DNA of 64,000 bases from Pseudomonas wayambapalatensis (GCA_014268975.2 CP077096.1:4129501-4193500), one strand, 5' to 3'. Shown: positions 55,101 through 63,587, numbered from the stretch's first letter. The notes: generated by a model not told the origin, from the letters alone. A program made the numbers and translations.

Positions 55101-58100
55101 AAGCCAGCGCCGTTATCCAAGCGCTGCCCGCTCAGGCGCACTTCGCCCTGCCCGGAGACTTCGCCAGCGCGGTTGTCGAAGGCAGCGCTGTGCACGGTCA
55201 ACAGGCTCTTGGCGGCGAGCAGGCCTTTGTCACGGTTATCGAGGGTGTCGGCCTGCAGGTTCAGCGTAGTGTCGCTGGCAATCTGGCCAGCCTGATTGTC
55301 CAGGCTGCCCAGGCGCGCGTGCAGACCCGATCTGGCAGACAACTGGCCTTTGCCGTTGAACACGCTGCCGGCCACCAGTAACAGCTTGCCGTCAGCCTGT
55401 AATGTGCCCGCTGCGTTGCCCAGCAGGCCGTCGACCTGCACCTGGAGATCGCCGCGGCTGCTGATCAGACCGGCGCCGTTGTCCAGGCCGGCAGCCTGCA
55501 ACTGCAGGCTGCGCGCACTGACCAGGCCGCGCAGGTTGTCCATTTGCCGGGCGATGCGCAAAGTCAGGCTGGCGCCGGAGAGCAGCTTGCCACCGGTGTT
55601 GTCCAGACCGTCCGCGGCCAGCTCGAAGCCGACCAGACTGGAGATCTCGCCATCGCGGTTGTCGACCTTACCAAGGTTGTGCAGCAACAGGCTGCCCGGG
55701 CCGCGGATAAGCCCGGCACTGTTATCCAGCACACCGCCGTTGAGGTCCAGGTTCAGGCCATCGAGGCTGAACAGTTCACCGCCGTGCTGATCGAGACCGC
55801 TGACGCTGGCCTGGACCTGACGTCCGGCCAAGGTGCCGGCCTGGTTGCCGACCTGACCGGCGCGCACTTGCAGCAGTTGCCCACTGCTGATCAGGCCGCC
55901 CTGGCCGTTGCTCAAAGCACCGCTGCTCAGGTGATTGTCACCCTCGGCGGTGATGCGGCCGTGGTCACGGTTGTCGAGGCTGGCGCTGGCCAGTGTCAGC
56001 GCCGCGTCGGACTCGATGGTGCCGCCGCGGTTGTCCAGCGCCTGGATGCCCGTCAGGGACAATTCACCATGGCTGGAAAGCTGGCCTGCCTGGTTGAGCA
56101 GTTGCCCGCCTTCCAGGATCAGGCGGCCAGCGCTGTCCAGGCGTCCGCCGCGGTTGTCCAGCAGCGCCTCGGCCAGTGGCGCGCCGCCGTTGTCGAGCAC
56201 CAGGCGCAGAGCCTGCCCGGCAGCGATCGAACCGCCCTGGTTGTCCACCCGCGCAGCACGCAATTCGACCTGCTGGGCGAATACCAGCGCCGTATTGCGG
56301 TTGAGCAGGCGTTCGACGGTCAGGGCCAGACGCGTGCCGGCGATCAGCTTGCCACCGTCGCTGTTGTCCAGCTGTGTGCCGCCCAGAGTAGCCTGCGCCA
56401 GGCTGCTGAGCTGGCCACCACGGTTGTCGAGCATACCGACCTGCAGATCGAGACCCGTGTTGCCGGCGATCAGGCCACCGCTTCGGTTATCGGCATTATC
56501 GCCGTGCAGGGTGAGCCGACCTTCGGCGATCAACTCGCCACCCTGCTGCTGCAAGGTGCCAACACTGGCGTCGAGATTACCGCGAGTGGCAATACGACCC
56601 CTGCTGTTGTCGACCTGGGCCAGGCGCAGATCAAGTGGCCCGCCGGCGCTGAGCAGGCCTTCGCGGTTGTCCAGCGTGGAACCTTGGTAATCCAGGCGGT
56701 CCTTGCTGCGCGTCACCCCCTGGCGGTTATCGAAGCGGTCGACCAGCAGTTGCAACAGGCTGTCGGCATGCAGCAGGCCAGCCTGATTATCGACGCTGTT
56801 CGCCTGCAGGCTGAGCAGTTGCTTGCCGGAGACGACGCCGCCACGGTTGTCCAGACGGCCCAGGGCCAAGTCGATCAGGCCACGGGCACGCAGTTCGCCA
56901 GCTTGGTTGTCGAACAGGCCGGTGCTGCGTACGTGCAGGTTGCCGTCGCTGACCAGGCTGCCCTGGGCGCTGTTGTCCAGGCCCGCGCTCTCGACCTGCA
57001 AGGCGTTGCCGGCAGCCAGGGTACCGCCGCGGTTGTCCAGAGCGTCGCTCAGGGTCAGGGTCGTGCTGTCGTCGCCCAGTACGGCGCCGTCCTGGTTGTC
57101 CAGGCTGGCAGCGCGAACCTGGGTCTGACCGCTGCTGGACAGCTCGCCGCCGCGATTGTCTACCTCGGCAGCCACCTGCAGGTCCAGGCGTTGCCCGGCG
57201 CCGAGAGTGCCGTGCTGGTTATCCAGCGTGCCGGCCACCACCTGAAGCTGGTCGGCCTGTACCAGGCCCTGGGTATTGCGCAACTGTTGCGCCACACGGA
57301 TGAGCAGTGCGTCATCGCTGATCAGTTGGCCGCCACCGTTGTCCAGACGCTGGGCGACCAGCTCGAAACTGCGCGCGCTGGAGATCTCACCTGCGCGGTT
57401 GTCGACCTCGCCGAGCTGGCGCAACAGCAGTTGGCCGGCGGTGTGGATGAGGCCCTGACGGTTGTCGAGCCGCGCGCCGCGCATGTCGATGGTCAGGGCG
57501 GTGTCGCTGAGCAACTGTCCGCCGCCTCGCTGGTCGAGCCCGATGAGTTCGGCCAGCAGTGCACCCTGACTTGTGACACGACCGCCGTTGCGGTTATCCA
57601 GATTGACGCCGATGAGGCTGAGGGTCGCGCCACTGGTAACGCGACCGGCCTGGGCGTTGCTCAGTTCAGCCAGTTCCAGGCGCAACGGGCCCTTGCCTTC
57701 GAACAGGCCACTGGCACTGTTGTCCAGGCGCTGGCCAAGCAGCTCGATGCCGGCCTCGGCGCTGACCATGCCGCCCCGGTTGTCCACCTGACCGAGCACC
57801 AGGGTCAGGGCATTGCCACTGAGCAGACGCCCAGCGCGGTTGTCCAGGTACTCGCCGCTCAGGCTCAGCCCGGCCTTGCCCAGCAATCGTCCCTGGGCCT
57901 GGTTGTCGAGGCTGCCGGCGCTCAATTGCAACTGAGCGCCAGCGGCGAGCAGGCCGCCACGGTTGAGCAACCCGGCAGCGATACGGGCGCGCAGGCCCGC
58001 ATCACTGGTCAGTTGCCCGGCGCTGTTGTCGAGGCTGCCGGCGTCGAGCGTCAGCGGCCCGCCGGCCTGCAACGTGCCGTTCTGGTTGTCCAGGTGCGTC

Positions 58101-61100
58101 GTCAATTGCAACTCGGCATCCTGCTCGACCTGCAACAGGCCCTGGCGGTTGTCCAGTTGGCCAAGTCGCGCATTCAGGTGCGCAGCACGCACTTCGCCCT
58201 GGCGGTTGTCGAGGCTTTCAGCCTGCAGGTCCAGGCGCTGAGTGGCGGCGAGCACTCCGGCGTTGTTGATCAGTGCCGTGCTGTGCAGATCGATGAGCGG
58301 TGCAGCCAGACGCCCGCCGACGCTGTTGTCCAGGGCGCGAGCGATGCGCAAGGTGAGTGCTTGCTCGGAGAGCAGTTTGCCGCCCCGGTTGTCGAGGTTG
58401 TCAGCCAGCAGTTCGAAGGCCCGCGCAGAGGAGATCTCGCCGCCGCGGTTGTCGACCTGAGCCAGTTGTCGAAGCAGCAACTGGCCAGGTGCATTGATCA
58501 GGCCGCCCTGGTTGTCGAGCAGACCGCCGCGCAGGTTCAGCAGCAGATCGGCGCCACTGAACACTTGCCCGGCGTTGTGCATTTGCGTGGCGCTGACCTG
58601 CAACCTCTGACCAGCATGCAGGCGCGCGGCAGTGCCGTTGTCCAGGCGTGCGGCATTCAAGCTCAGATGATCGGCGGCGTACAGTTGCCCACCGGTGTTG
58701 TCGAGGTCACCGCTGTCGATATTTGCCGACTGACCGGCGATCACGGCGCCACTGCGGTTGTCCAGCACAGCGGCGCTGGTCAGGGTCAGTCCCGCATCGG
58801 TCTGCACGCGACCGGCGCGGTTGTCGAGGCGGCCGAGGTGGGCATTGAGGGTCTGCCCGCCGAGGTTGCCGCGCTGGTTGTCGAGCGCGCCCTGAACGCT
58901 CAGGGTGAGCCCTTGACGGGCCTGCACACGGCCATCGAGGTTGAGCACGTCACCGGCGCTCAGGTCCAACTGCTCGGCACTGATCAAGGCGCGACTGTTA
59001 TCGAGTACGGCGGCGATACGCAGGATCAGCGCACCATTGGACGACAGGCTGCCATCCTGGTTGTCGAGGCTGTCGGCGGCGAAGGTGAAACCGCTGCTGG
59101 CATGCATCTCGCCGTGACGGTTGTCCACGCTCGCCAGATTGCGCAACACCAACGCACCTGCACTGTTCAGGCGCCCGCCAGCGTTGTTCCAATGACCATG
59201 CAGCAGATCGAGGGTGAGTGCCTGATCGGCGTCCAGGCGCCCACCTTCACTGTTGTCCAGGCTGGCGCTGCTCAGGCTCAGGCTCTGCTGGCTGGTCATG
59301 CGCGCGCCACGGTTGTCCAGCGCGAGCGCCTGAACGTCGGCGGCCAGGACCGCGCTGGTCAGCCCGCCACGGTTGTCGAACCGGCCCTTGACCTGTGCAG
59401 CCAGGGTGCCACGCGCCTGCAGGGTACCCTGGCCATTGAGCAGTTCGGCGGCACTGAGCGCCAGCCCTTGTGCCGCGATCAGCCCTGCACCGTTGTTCAA
59501 CTGCTCGACAATCGCCAGTTGCAGGTCGGCGCCGCTCAGCAACTTGCCACCGCGGTTATCCAGCTGGCGCGTGGCAAGCTGGTAGCCCTGCGCCGAGGAG
59601 ATCTCGCCGGCGCGGTTGCCGACGCTGCCCAAGCCTAGCAGCCGCAGCGTACCAGGGCTGCTGATCAAGCCGCCGTCACTGTTCTCCAGGTGCCCGCCGC
59701 GCAGGTCCAGGCTCAACGCCTGGTCGGCGTGCAATTGGCCGCCGCCGCGCTGGTCGAGGCTGCCGGCCTGGACATCGAGCTGGCCGGTGCTGGCGATGCG
59801 TCCACCGTCACGGTTGCCGAGGCTGCCCGCCTGGAGGTGCAGCTCACGGTCGGCGGCCAGGGTACCGGCGCGGTTATCCAGTGTGCTGCTGGCGGTCACG
59901 GCCAGTTCGCGGCCGGCACTGATACGCCCGCTGTCATTGTCCACCTGCTGCGCGGCAATGGCCTGGCGCTCGCCAGCGGCGAGCTGCCCGGCGCGGTTGC
60001 TGACCCGGGTTGCGGTGATCTGCTGGGCACGCGTGGCAACGACCTGCCCGCCCTGATCGTTGATCAGGCTGGCAGCCTGCACAGTCTGGTCGCGGCCTGC
60101 CAGAACGCGGCCCTGGGCGCTGTTGTCCAGCACACCGACGTGGCTGCGCAGGTCTTGGGCGGCGCTCAGCGTGCCGTCGCGGTTGTCCAGCGAGCCACGA
60201 ATGTCGGCGCTCAGGTCACGGCTGGCAACGATGCTTTTGCCGGTATTGACCAGCGCACCAGCGGCCAGGTCGATATCGCCTTGGGTATTGCGGCTGCCGT
60301 CGGTGTTGACCCCGCTCTCGATCACGCCCAGGTTGCTCAGGGTGCCGGCAGCCTGGACCTGCAGCTTGGCGCCTGCGGTCAGCGCCTGACGATTGACCAC
60401 TTCGGCACTGCTGAGCACTTCGACGCGCGACGCGCCATGAACCGGCCCCTGGAGATCGACACCTGCCGCCCGCACCACCACCGCGCCGCTGGCGCTGGCC
60501 TGGTTCAGGGTGAGCTGCCCGTTGACATCGAGCTGGATGTCGCCGCCGCTGGCGGCCATCTGGCCATCGAGCTTGACCCCTACACCGGCTTCGGTGCCCA
60601 CCAGCTTGATGGCCCCGGCATACATGCCGCCCAGGGCAGAGCTGTCGATGGCCAGTGTCGGCTTGGCGCTACCCTCTTCGGCTCGAGCCGTCGCCGCGAG
60701 CGTCCGGGCATCGACATCGTTGCGTCCGGCGACGATATCCAGGCGCTTGGCCTGCAGCCCGGCATTGATCTGCGCACTGCGAGTGATGATCTCGAAGCGG
60801 TCGACGTTGCTGGCATTGAGCCCGGCACCTTCGATCGCCACGCTGCCCTGCTCCACCTGGTAGCGGATCAATTGACCGTTGTCGATCACCGGCGTACCCG
60901 TAGTCAAGGTCACCTGGGGCGTGTTGATAAAGCCGCAGCCATTACAGGTGATGCCATGCGGGTTGGCGACGATGACATGGGCCGACTGCCCCGCCACCTC
61001 CGTATAGCCGCGTAGCTGGCTGGAGTTGGCGCCGTTGACTTCGTTGAGGATGATGCTTGCCGCGGTGCCCTGCAGGTTGGGGTTGCCGACGATGATGCCG

Positions 61101-61432
61101 CCCAGTTGCGTCTGCTGCGTACGGCTGGTGGCGTTGTTGAGGATCAGCCCCTGCTGGCCGACGTTGTAATCGCTGAACTGGTTATGCGAGAGGCCACTGC
61201 CGTTGGGCGCGGCAATATTGACGATCGGCACGCCGTTGCCCGCCTGACCGACACTGGTGTTGCCGCCGCTGACCATCACTCCTTCGGCAGCCTGCGCCCA
61301 CAGTGGCTGCCAGAACATGACGTTGGCCAACAGGAAGGCCAGCGCGCGCTTGGACACACCGCAGAATTGCAGGCGGGGTTGCAGGCGCGCCGAAGGCTGG
61401 CGAACCAGGAAGGTGAAAAGGCGAACGTCCAT
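46175..61432 (-). CDS. cdiA: CdiA/FHA-type two-partner-secreted contact-dependent inhibition effector
   Basis: This 5085-residue exoprotein starts with a long signal region (cleavage near AQA-AE, residue 48) and a TPS domain with NPNL (117-120) and NPHGI (157-161) and a CNGC pair (163-166). About 2,700 residues of filamentous-haemagglutinin repeats rich in LDNRGG follow (about 340-3080), then a central receptor-region segment (about 3100-3700) and the conserved NPVLTDLKQFMSSDYLLG block near 3707. A second FHA-repeat region (to about 4240), a DUF637-like segment, a pretoxin region and an exchangeable C-terminal toxin (about 4950-5085) complete it. The last reads NPNFSIGQGTSSEANQLGK and ends GHLNVAD; I do not recognise its activity. 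CdiB exports it; CdiI (Imm8) neutralises it. Confidence 0.93.
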   Translation of the reverse strand: MDVRLFTFLVRQPSARLQPRLQFCGVSKRALAFLLANVMFWQPLWAQAAEGVMVSGGNTSVGQAGNGVPIVNIAAPNGSGLSHNQFSDYNVGQQGLILNNATSRTQQTQLGGIIVGNPNLQGTAASIILNEVNGANSSQLRGYTEVAGQSAHVIVANPHGITCNGCGFINTPQVTLTTGTPVIDNGQLIRYQVEQGSVAIEGAGLNASNVDRFEIITRSAQINAGLQAKRLDIVAGRNDVDARTLAATARAEEGSAKPTLAIDSSALGGMYAGAIKLVGTEAGVGVKLDGQMAASGGDIQLDVNGQLTLNQASASGAVVVRAAGVDLQGPVHGASRVEVLSSAEVVNRQALTAGAKLQVQAAGTLSNLGVIESGVNTDGSRNTQGDIDLAAGALVNTGKSIVASRDLSADIRGSLDNRDGTLSAAQDLRSHVGVLDNSAQGRVLAGRDQTVQAASLINDQGGQVVATRAQQITATRVSNRAGQLAAGERQAIAAQQVDNDSGRISAGRELAVTASSTLDNRAGTLAADRELHLQAGSLGNRDGGRIASTGQLDVQAGSLDQRGGGQLHADQALSLDLRGGHLENSDGGLISSPGTLRLLGLGSVGNRAGEISSAQGYQLATRQLDNRGGKLLSGADLQLAIVEQLNNGAGLIAAQGLALSAAELLNGQGTLQARGTLAAQVKGRFDNRGGLTSAVLAADVQALALDNRGARMTSQQSLSLSSASLDNSEGGRLDADQALTLDLLHGHWNNAGGRLNSAGALVLRNLASVDNRHGEMHASSGFTFAADSLDNQDGSLSSNGALILRIAAVLDNSRALISAEQLDLSAGDVLNLDGRVQARQGLTLSVQGALDNQRGNLGGQTLNAHLGRLDNRAGRVQTDAGLTLTSAAVLDNRSGAVIAGQSANIDSGDLDNTGGQLYAADHLSLNAARLDNGTAARLHAGQRLQVSATQMHNAGQVFSGADLLLNLRGGLLDNQGGLINAPGQLLLRQLAQVDNRGGEISSARAFELLADNLDNRGGKLLSEQALTLRIARALDNSVGGRLAAPLIDLHSTALINNAGVLAATQRLDLQAESLDNRQGEVRAAHLNARLGQLDNRQGLLQVEQDAELQLTTHLDNQNGTLQAGGPLTLDAGSLDNSAGQLTSDAGLRARIAAGLLNRGGLLAAGAQLQLSAGSLDNQAQGRLLGKAGLSLSGEYLDNRAGRLLSGNALTLVLGQVDNRGGMVSAEAGIELLGQRLDNSASGLFEGKGPLRLELAELSNAQAGRVTSGATLSLIGVNLDNRNGGRVTSQGALLAELIGLDQRGGGQLLSDTALTIDMRGARLDNRQGLIHTAGQLLLRQLGEVDNRAGEISSARSFELVAQRLDNGGGQLISDDALLIRVAQQLRNTQGLVQADQLQVVAGTLDNQHGTLGAGQRLDLQVAAEVDNRGGELSSSGQTQVRAASLDNQDGAVLGDDSTTLTLSDALDNRGGTLAAGNALQVESAGLDNSAQGSLVSDGNLHVRSTGLFDNQAGELRARGLIDLALGRLDNRGGVVSGKQLLSLQANSVDNQAGLLHADSLLQLLVDRFDNRQGVTRSKDRLDYQGSTLDNREGLLSAGGPLDLRLAQVDNSRGRIATRGNLDASVGTLQQQGGELIAEGRLTLHGDNADNRSGGLIAGNTGLDLQVGMLDNRGGQLSSLAQATLGGTQLDNSDGGKLIAGTRLALTVERLLNRNTALVFAQQVELRAARVDNQGGSIAAGQALRLVLDNGGAPLAEALLDNRGGRLDSAGRLILEGGQLLNQAGQLSSHGELSLTGIQALDNRGGTIESDAALTLASASLDNRDHGRITAEGDNHLSSGALSNGQGGLISSGQLLQVRAGQVGNQAGTLAGRQVQASVSGLDQHGGELFSLDGLNLDLNGGVLDNSAGLIRGPGSLLLHNLGKVDNRDGEISSLVGFELAADGLDNTGGKLLSGASLTLRIARQMDNLRGLVSARSLQLQAAGLDNGAGLISSRGDLQVQVDGLLGNAAGTLQADGKLLLVAGSVFNGKGQLSARSGLHARLGSLDNQAGQIASDTTLNLQADTLDNRDKGLLAAKSLLTVHSAAFDNRAGEVSGQGEVRLSGQRLDNGAGLILAKGALVIEQHTLLNAMGLVSSVGPLTLTGTRLENAGGTLRSGADLSVELDDGLLNQNGRLDSDGALSVSAASIDNDHGVLSGASDLLLRSQGTLGNAGGQILGDAGLELRAAHLDNRDAGTVSAKGLLSISAASVDNLSGARLSSADRLHIEATQLDNSGGRITSQQALQANLGSLRQHGGTIYSASGVAIDLAGGTLDNQAGLINTPGQLLLTRLGRVDNRGGEISSANAFTLAAAELDNGNGRLLGNQGLNLIVARSLANLKGQIAAASLSVSAASLDNGAGLLTSRGDLQLDVAGQLANQGGGLLNAGRALVLNSASLANQGGQLLASERLTLVTGQLDNGNKGLINSQAGLDLTATDINNDGGELSAGAALQIKARQFSQQGGRLLGDSTLALLLGLDGGGLNNRDGLIRAKGALTLANLRDLDNQRGEIASDLGFDLAARTLNNDGGRLISAQRLGVGSGVLSNQGGLVSGWQGLSVSADSLDNRNQGTLSSRAGDLDLSVTSNLDNSSGGALVSQGALRLNAAALDNRSGYLASGGSQRLHLLGALDNRQGRIDAGGDLFIQAASLDNRSANVISQGLLSLDLASLLNNAQGQLLATSALQVLGNATLLNQGGQLASQGTLQLAGSRLDNSAQGTLAANGAVAVTLADTLANDQDGLISSRDASVSLQAASLTNQGGAVQAGQALDVRLQQVLDNQRGKLIAQQGPLALSASSTDNRGGVLASLHGLLQAQVAGLLRNDQGGTLQASQLNLVALGGLNNQGGRLAAQAGPLVIRTQQLDNRNGGLYGQGQVILEATALDNSAGGKLAGQALDLTLGGALYNRAGIIESDSRLGLVAATLDNQGGQLRSLGGAQSRLQVTGLLDNRTGALEIGSQDFNLQAGTFLNQQGRLLHGGSGDLQIGMANLSNAGGDIATLGGLTLEAASWTNSSVLQAARLTLNVGELTQTASGQLLATQRLSGSGGNWLNDGRIISDGSLDLHLGGRYAGNGRTASLGQLGIDAGQLELGVTGSIAGGDNTRIAVAGQVSNQGRLTSARNFEMLAGSMTNVGTLAASQDLTVVSQDLRNVQAADGSRGFMFSGQNMRLQVGAFSNEYADVYSLGNLLVGGVTGGTRANSVLNSSASIEAAGDIDLQAASVINKREKFRSDTQVTGGSISIYCVQHCGRPGGKWVRGPAFISQTVSTVVHEDSPMAMLMAGRNLTIASTALNNEFSLISAVNDLAIDSANISNVAGGSASGTDRHQIGKDVKIAGRYFYEMIDAVAAYDQAHPQSGPFDPVAFKALVDKFDPGVFIGIDDKIKVEGGAPVAPAIIQAGGKARLTASNDISNIVVQNTASSISQRSSDTTVSGGAQPTIVTIHQQLPPDLAQQQVNPLSLPGFSLPTGQNGLFRLSAQAANQAKASATSSVPTQWQLGSASIDLQQRQQPTPLVQGRSVDLAELAAVAGSDRALQAHQRQAAGLDPAATNVRVAAIDQAQGPGTLPSRSGEVAASQGTSSQVGGAADGLHWSTAQPGPSTPITLAQPSTETILARDTSLPAMTSVAAPTLQQALPTVASTVSTAMTLPAAQSILRVQGVPANTGTPQPHKYLIETNPVLTDLKQFMSSDYLLGNLGYDPDHSWKRLGDGFYEQRLIQQAVVARTGQQFIDGQADGEALYRHLMDNALTSKNQLDLQVGVSLSAEQVAALTHDIVWLEQHEVMGEQVLVPVLYLAHANNRLAPNGALIAGNDLTLVAGQNLDNSGTLRASNNLSASAGHDLDNSGLIEAGSRLDLLAGNRIVNGAGGLISGRDVSLTSLSGDVVNERSVSSHASGAGAYSKRADFVDSAARIEAANDLSIHAGRDLINSGGVLSAGADLDIRTGRDLLITSAQQVDSTQIGSNYRTQTTQQYGSQVTAGGDLALSAGRDFTAIASTLEAGRNVAVDALENLTLASAANESNFYSKTKKVTRQEDHVSQVGTSVKAGGDVALTAGKDLALISSRVSAGDEAYLYAREQLSLLAETDSDYSLYDKKSKGSFGSKKTKRDEVTDVRHVGSEVSAAGAVTLASGGDQRYQAAKLESGEDLTLASGGTITFEGVKDLHQESHEKSKSSLAWNSAKGKGNTDETLRQSQLLAQGEVLIKAADGLQIDIKQVDRQSVSQIIDAMVMADPQLAWLKEAEARGDVDWRQVKEVHDSFKYSHSGMGVAAQMVIAIIVSYLTAGVASGLVASGATTAGASAAATTAATATTAGGAWAAGTGAALSGIGWANAAVTAGLTGLTSNAAISAINNRGNLGLVVKDTFSSDSLKGAVISGLVTGATAGYIDPKLGGDKAAFSRTYGFDLSKLEGIGGFGLRAGAIGVTSGAIKTVVNGGSLSDNLLNALVSQASNVVAASAFNAIGNLATKNLADAESRSDAAAIALWQEGGAGRVALHALAGGAVSVASGGDFASGATAAGANAAMAGALEELYKKQPALRDTFSQLTGLAAAGLVNGDVEKGAWIAQMADRYNRQAHPKEVVQIKKQAPALAQELGISPAEAERRMAEALAYYTDNEWRQVITANGRSIEASTLAHLGQALAPMADSLDVSRANGDVPMVGEAGKQYTAQQTVALLKDYASTHSAEFNDSTKNREFLRPGGDTEYAAYYANNLNFGKYDPTAETLGSVAGVGTALGDMLKGLYGLGKGLLTDTQNTASQVSHQLINSLSHPEAVVQEWQDMRAEATLYRLQGNPTAAARVETEWQTKFVMNLVPVGKAGKLGQVSKTVAEREAIAEAVGGATGRQVPGLPSYYRDGSGVGANVVAPEGYTAVVNLRTGNFEFVAPDGKLYFYSESALVPKEGGNLAGLAAAEREIAAGKAGGGARGAASGAENAALYPKLKDQLIQENLRSIAAQDARLAAAVNGSGTKNPNFSIGQGTSSEANQLGKIWVGDGATKTSDGLGFISADGTRVYRPPTSKNSSFATTGVQANFENYNINPITGQRIKVSNGHLNVAD

Positions 61433-61459
61433 GTGTTCTCTCGGGGCTCAAAGCACGAA

Positions 61460-63160
61460 TCAGATGAAGAAATCGAGGCGCAGGTATACCGGGTGCTCCT
61501 TGTCGGGCAGGGCATCCGGGCGTTCGAGGCTGCGGGCAAAAGTCACACTGGCCGCCAGGTGACGGCCCCGGGCGAACAGCTCCAGCGAATGGCTGCTGGC
61601 ACGGCCATGGCGGTCGCCGTTGTAGCGGTCGTTGCGGATCACACCCAGGTCGTAGCCCAAGCCCATCCCGTATTCGGCAATCACCGGCTGTGCGACGGAC
61701 CAGGTCACCGGGCGCGTCCAGCGCAGGTCGCTGCGCCAGTAGGCGCCGCTGTCGCCGGACAGCGACTGGTCCTTGAAACCACGCACCGATGACAACCCAC
61801 CCAGGCTTATGCGCTGAGGGCTGAACAACACGTCTTCGCTGCGCTGGGCGGTAGCCAGGCTGGTGACGCTCAACTGCTCGCCGAATACCTCAAAGCCCTG
61901 CACGTAACTGACCGTCGCGGTGTACTTGCGATAGCGCGCGACCGGCTCGCCAGGTCGCGGATTGCCGTTGCCCTGGGCATCGAAGGCACCAATGCCCTCC
62001 TGCGTGCCCAGGTCAAGGTTGACGAAGGCCGTGCCCAGGCGCCGACCGTGGTTGATGCCGAACTGCGCTTCGCTCAGACGATTGCTGCTGGCTCGCAGCA
62101 GGCTGTCTTCGATGTAGTTGCGGGTGCGCAGATGGGCAACGCCCAGGTTGACCGAGGTCTTGCTTGTGGCGTCGCGATGCAGTACACGATCGACGCGCAA
62201 TTGATGATTCTGGCTGTCGCCGGTCTGTTTGAAGTCGAAGCCGTTGGCCTGGCCTACGGAGCGGTAGTCGGACGCGCTGTAGCTGTACGAGAAGTTCCAC
62301 CAGCCCCAGGGCAGGCTGTAGGCCAGCACCCCGTTCTTCGCCCCCTTGGTGTGATCGCTGACCACATCGTGGGCACCGCGTAGCACCAACTGGTCGGCCA
62401 GGCCCAGCGGGCTATCCCACTCGAAGCCTAGGTTGACCTGCTGCTCGCCAGTGCTGCGTTGGCCTTCGTTGTTGCGCGACAGGGAAGCCCGCCAGGGCTT
62501 CTGCGCCTGATTGCGTACCAGCACCTGGCTGCCACCCACCGCCTCGCCAGGGACCAGTTCCATCTGCGCCTTGTTCGAAGGCAGACGGTTGAGTTGGTCG
62601 ACCATCTGCTCGATCTCACGCAGGTTCAGACGCTCACCGGGCGCGCCGGGAAAAGCCATGGCCAGCTCCCGCTCGCTCAGCCTGCTGTCGGGAGCTGCGC
62701 GCAAACTCTCCAGGCGCCCCTCTACCACCAATACCTGCAGATGCCCGGTGGACAGGTCCTGCTGCGGCAAGTAGGCGCGGCTGGTCACTTGGCCACGATC
62801 CAGATAATGGTTGGTGATGACCTTGAGGAGTTCGTTGAGCTGGCTGACACCCAGGCACTGACCAATGAACGGCTTGAGCAGGCGCTCGCGCTCGGTCTCG
62901 GTGAGGCTGTCGGCACCCTTGAGGGTGATGGTGCGAATGGTGAAGCAGCGGGTGTCTTCAGTCGCCGGTACGGCACTCGGCGGCGCCGTGCTGCCGGGCA
63001 GGTTGCGCAGCTCTTCGATGCGCCGCTGCTGCTCTTGCAGCAGGCGATCCTGGCGGTCGCGTATAAGATCCTGCTCCAGCGGCGAGGCCGCCAGGGCAGG
63101 CATGCTGGCAGTCAGCATGAGAATCGCGCTGCAAAGGCGTGTGCGAAACCCTGTCGCCAT
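61460..63160 (-). CDS. cdiB: CdiB/ShlB-type two-partner secretion outer-membrane transporter
   Basis: This 566-residue TpsB protein has a signal peptide (ending PALAAS), two POTRA domains (about residues 70-230; CFTIRTITLKGADSLTE opens the first) and a 16-strand barrel. The barrel contains the lid-lock/strand motif GGLSSVRGFKDQSLSGDSGA, in which VRGF is the L6 signature, and ends LRLDFFI. It recognises the TPS domain of CdiA and threads it across the outer membrane. It is the first gene of the operon; cdiA starts 27 bp after its stop. A good sigma70 promoter lies 36-64 bp upstream. Confidence 0.93.
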   Translation of the reverse strand: MATGFRTRLCSAILMLTASMPALAASPLEQDLIRDRQDRLLQEQQRRIEELRNLPGSTAPPSAVPATEDTRCFTIRTITLKGADSLTETERERLLKPFIGQCLGVSQLNELLKVITNHYLDRGQVTSRAYLPQQDLSTGHLQVLVVEGRLESLRAAPDSRLSERELAMAFPGAPGERLNLREIEQMVDQLNRLPSNKAQMELVPGEAVGGSQVLVRNQAQKPWRASLSRNNEGQRSTGEQQVNLGFEWDSPLGLADQLVLRGAHDVVSDHTKGAKNGVLAYSLPWGWWNFSYSYSASDYRSVGQANGFDFKQTGDSQNHQLRVDRVLHRDATSKTSVNLGVAHLRTRNYIEDSLLRASSNRLSEAQFGINHGRRLGTAFVNLDLGTQEGIGAFDAQGNGNPRPGEPVARYRKYTATVSYVQGFEVFGEQLSVTSLATAQRSEDVLFSPQRISLGGLSSVRGFKDQSLSGDSGAYWRSDLRWTRPVTWSVAQPVIAEYGMGLGYDLGVIRNDRYNGDRHGRASSHSLELFARGRHLAASVTFARSLERPDALPDKEHPVYLRLDFFI

Positions 63161-63195
63161 GTTCCAGTCCCTGGGCGGTGAAAAAGTGGGGACGG

Positions 63196-63224
63196 AGAAT
63201 ACAGAGATGGCCTTTTGGCGTCAA
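63196..63224 (-). promoter_or_regulatory. Sigma70-type promoter of cdiBAI
   Basis: The minus strand has TTGACG (63219-63224), 17 nt, then TATTCT (63196-63201), about 36 bp upstream of cdiB. The -35 overlaps a GTCAATTTGAC palindrome (63220-63230) whose other half gives a TTGACA for the divergent small gene, so both genes may share control. Confidence 0.6.
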
Positions 63225-63314
63225 TTTGACATCACATCAAGGGCAAACAGCTACATGCTGAACCTTTGCTGGCCGGCCAGACTCCACCGATAGACTGCAC
63301 AAGGAGCAAGCGCC

Positions 63315-63587
63315 ATGAACGTTATCTGCCGCATCACCCTGCTCGCCACCCTGTCCTGCGCCCTGCCCGCCTGGGCCTGCACACCGGAAGAAGCCACGCA
63401 AAAGCGCGAGGAGCTGGCCAAGCTGGTGACTCAACTGACCGAGCAGAACCCGCAGAAGGCCAAGGAGATCAACGACGAACTCCAGGGCATGGAGCTAGGG
63501 ACGGCGAGCAAGGACTTGCCAGACAAATGCCAGCTGATCGACAAGCGCGTGAAGGAGTTGAAAGAGGCGGAGCAAAAGGCGAGCTGA
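63315..63587 (+). CDS. Small periplasmic protein of unknown function
   Basis: This 90-residue protein has a signal peptide (MNVICRITLLATLSCALPAWA) and a mature part of about 70 residues that is helical and highly charged, with two cysteines (CTPEEATQ near the start and DKCQLID near the end) that could form a disulfide. I do not recognise the family. ATG 63315 has AAGGAG about 9 nt upstream. It is divergent from cdiB and followed by a REP element. Confidence 0.65.
   Translation: MNVICRITLLATLSCALPAWACTPEEATQKREELAKLVTQLTEQNPQKAKEINDELQGMELGTASKDLPDKCQLIDKRVKELKEAEQKAS

Noticed and set aside
48551..61015. Plus-strand open frames of 441-1364 codons opposite cdiA
   Set aside because: Translations are repetitive VVQ/AQA-type sequence forced by the LDNRGG repeats on the other strand. 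No start sites or domains fit.
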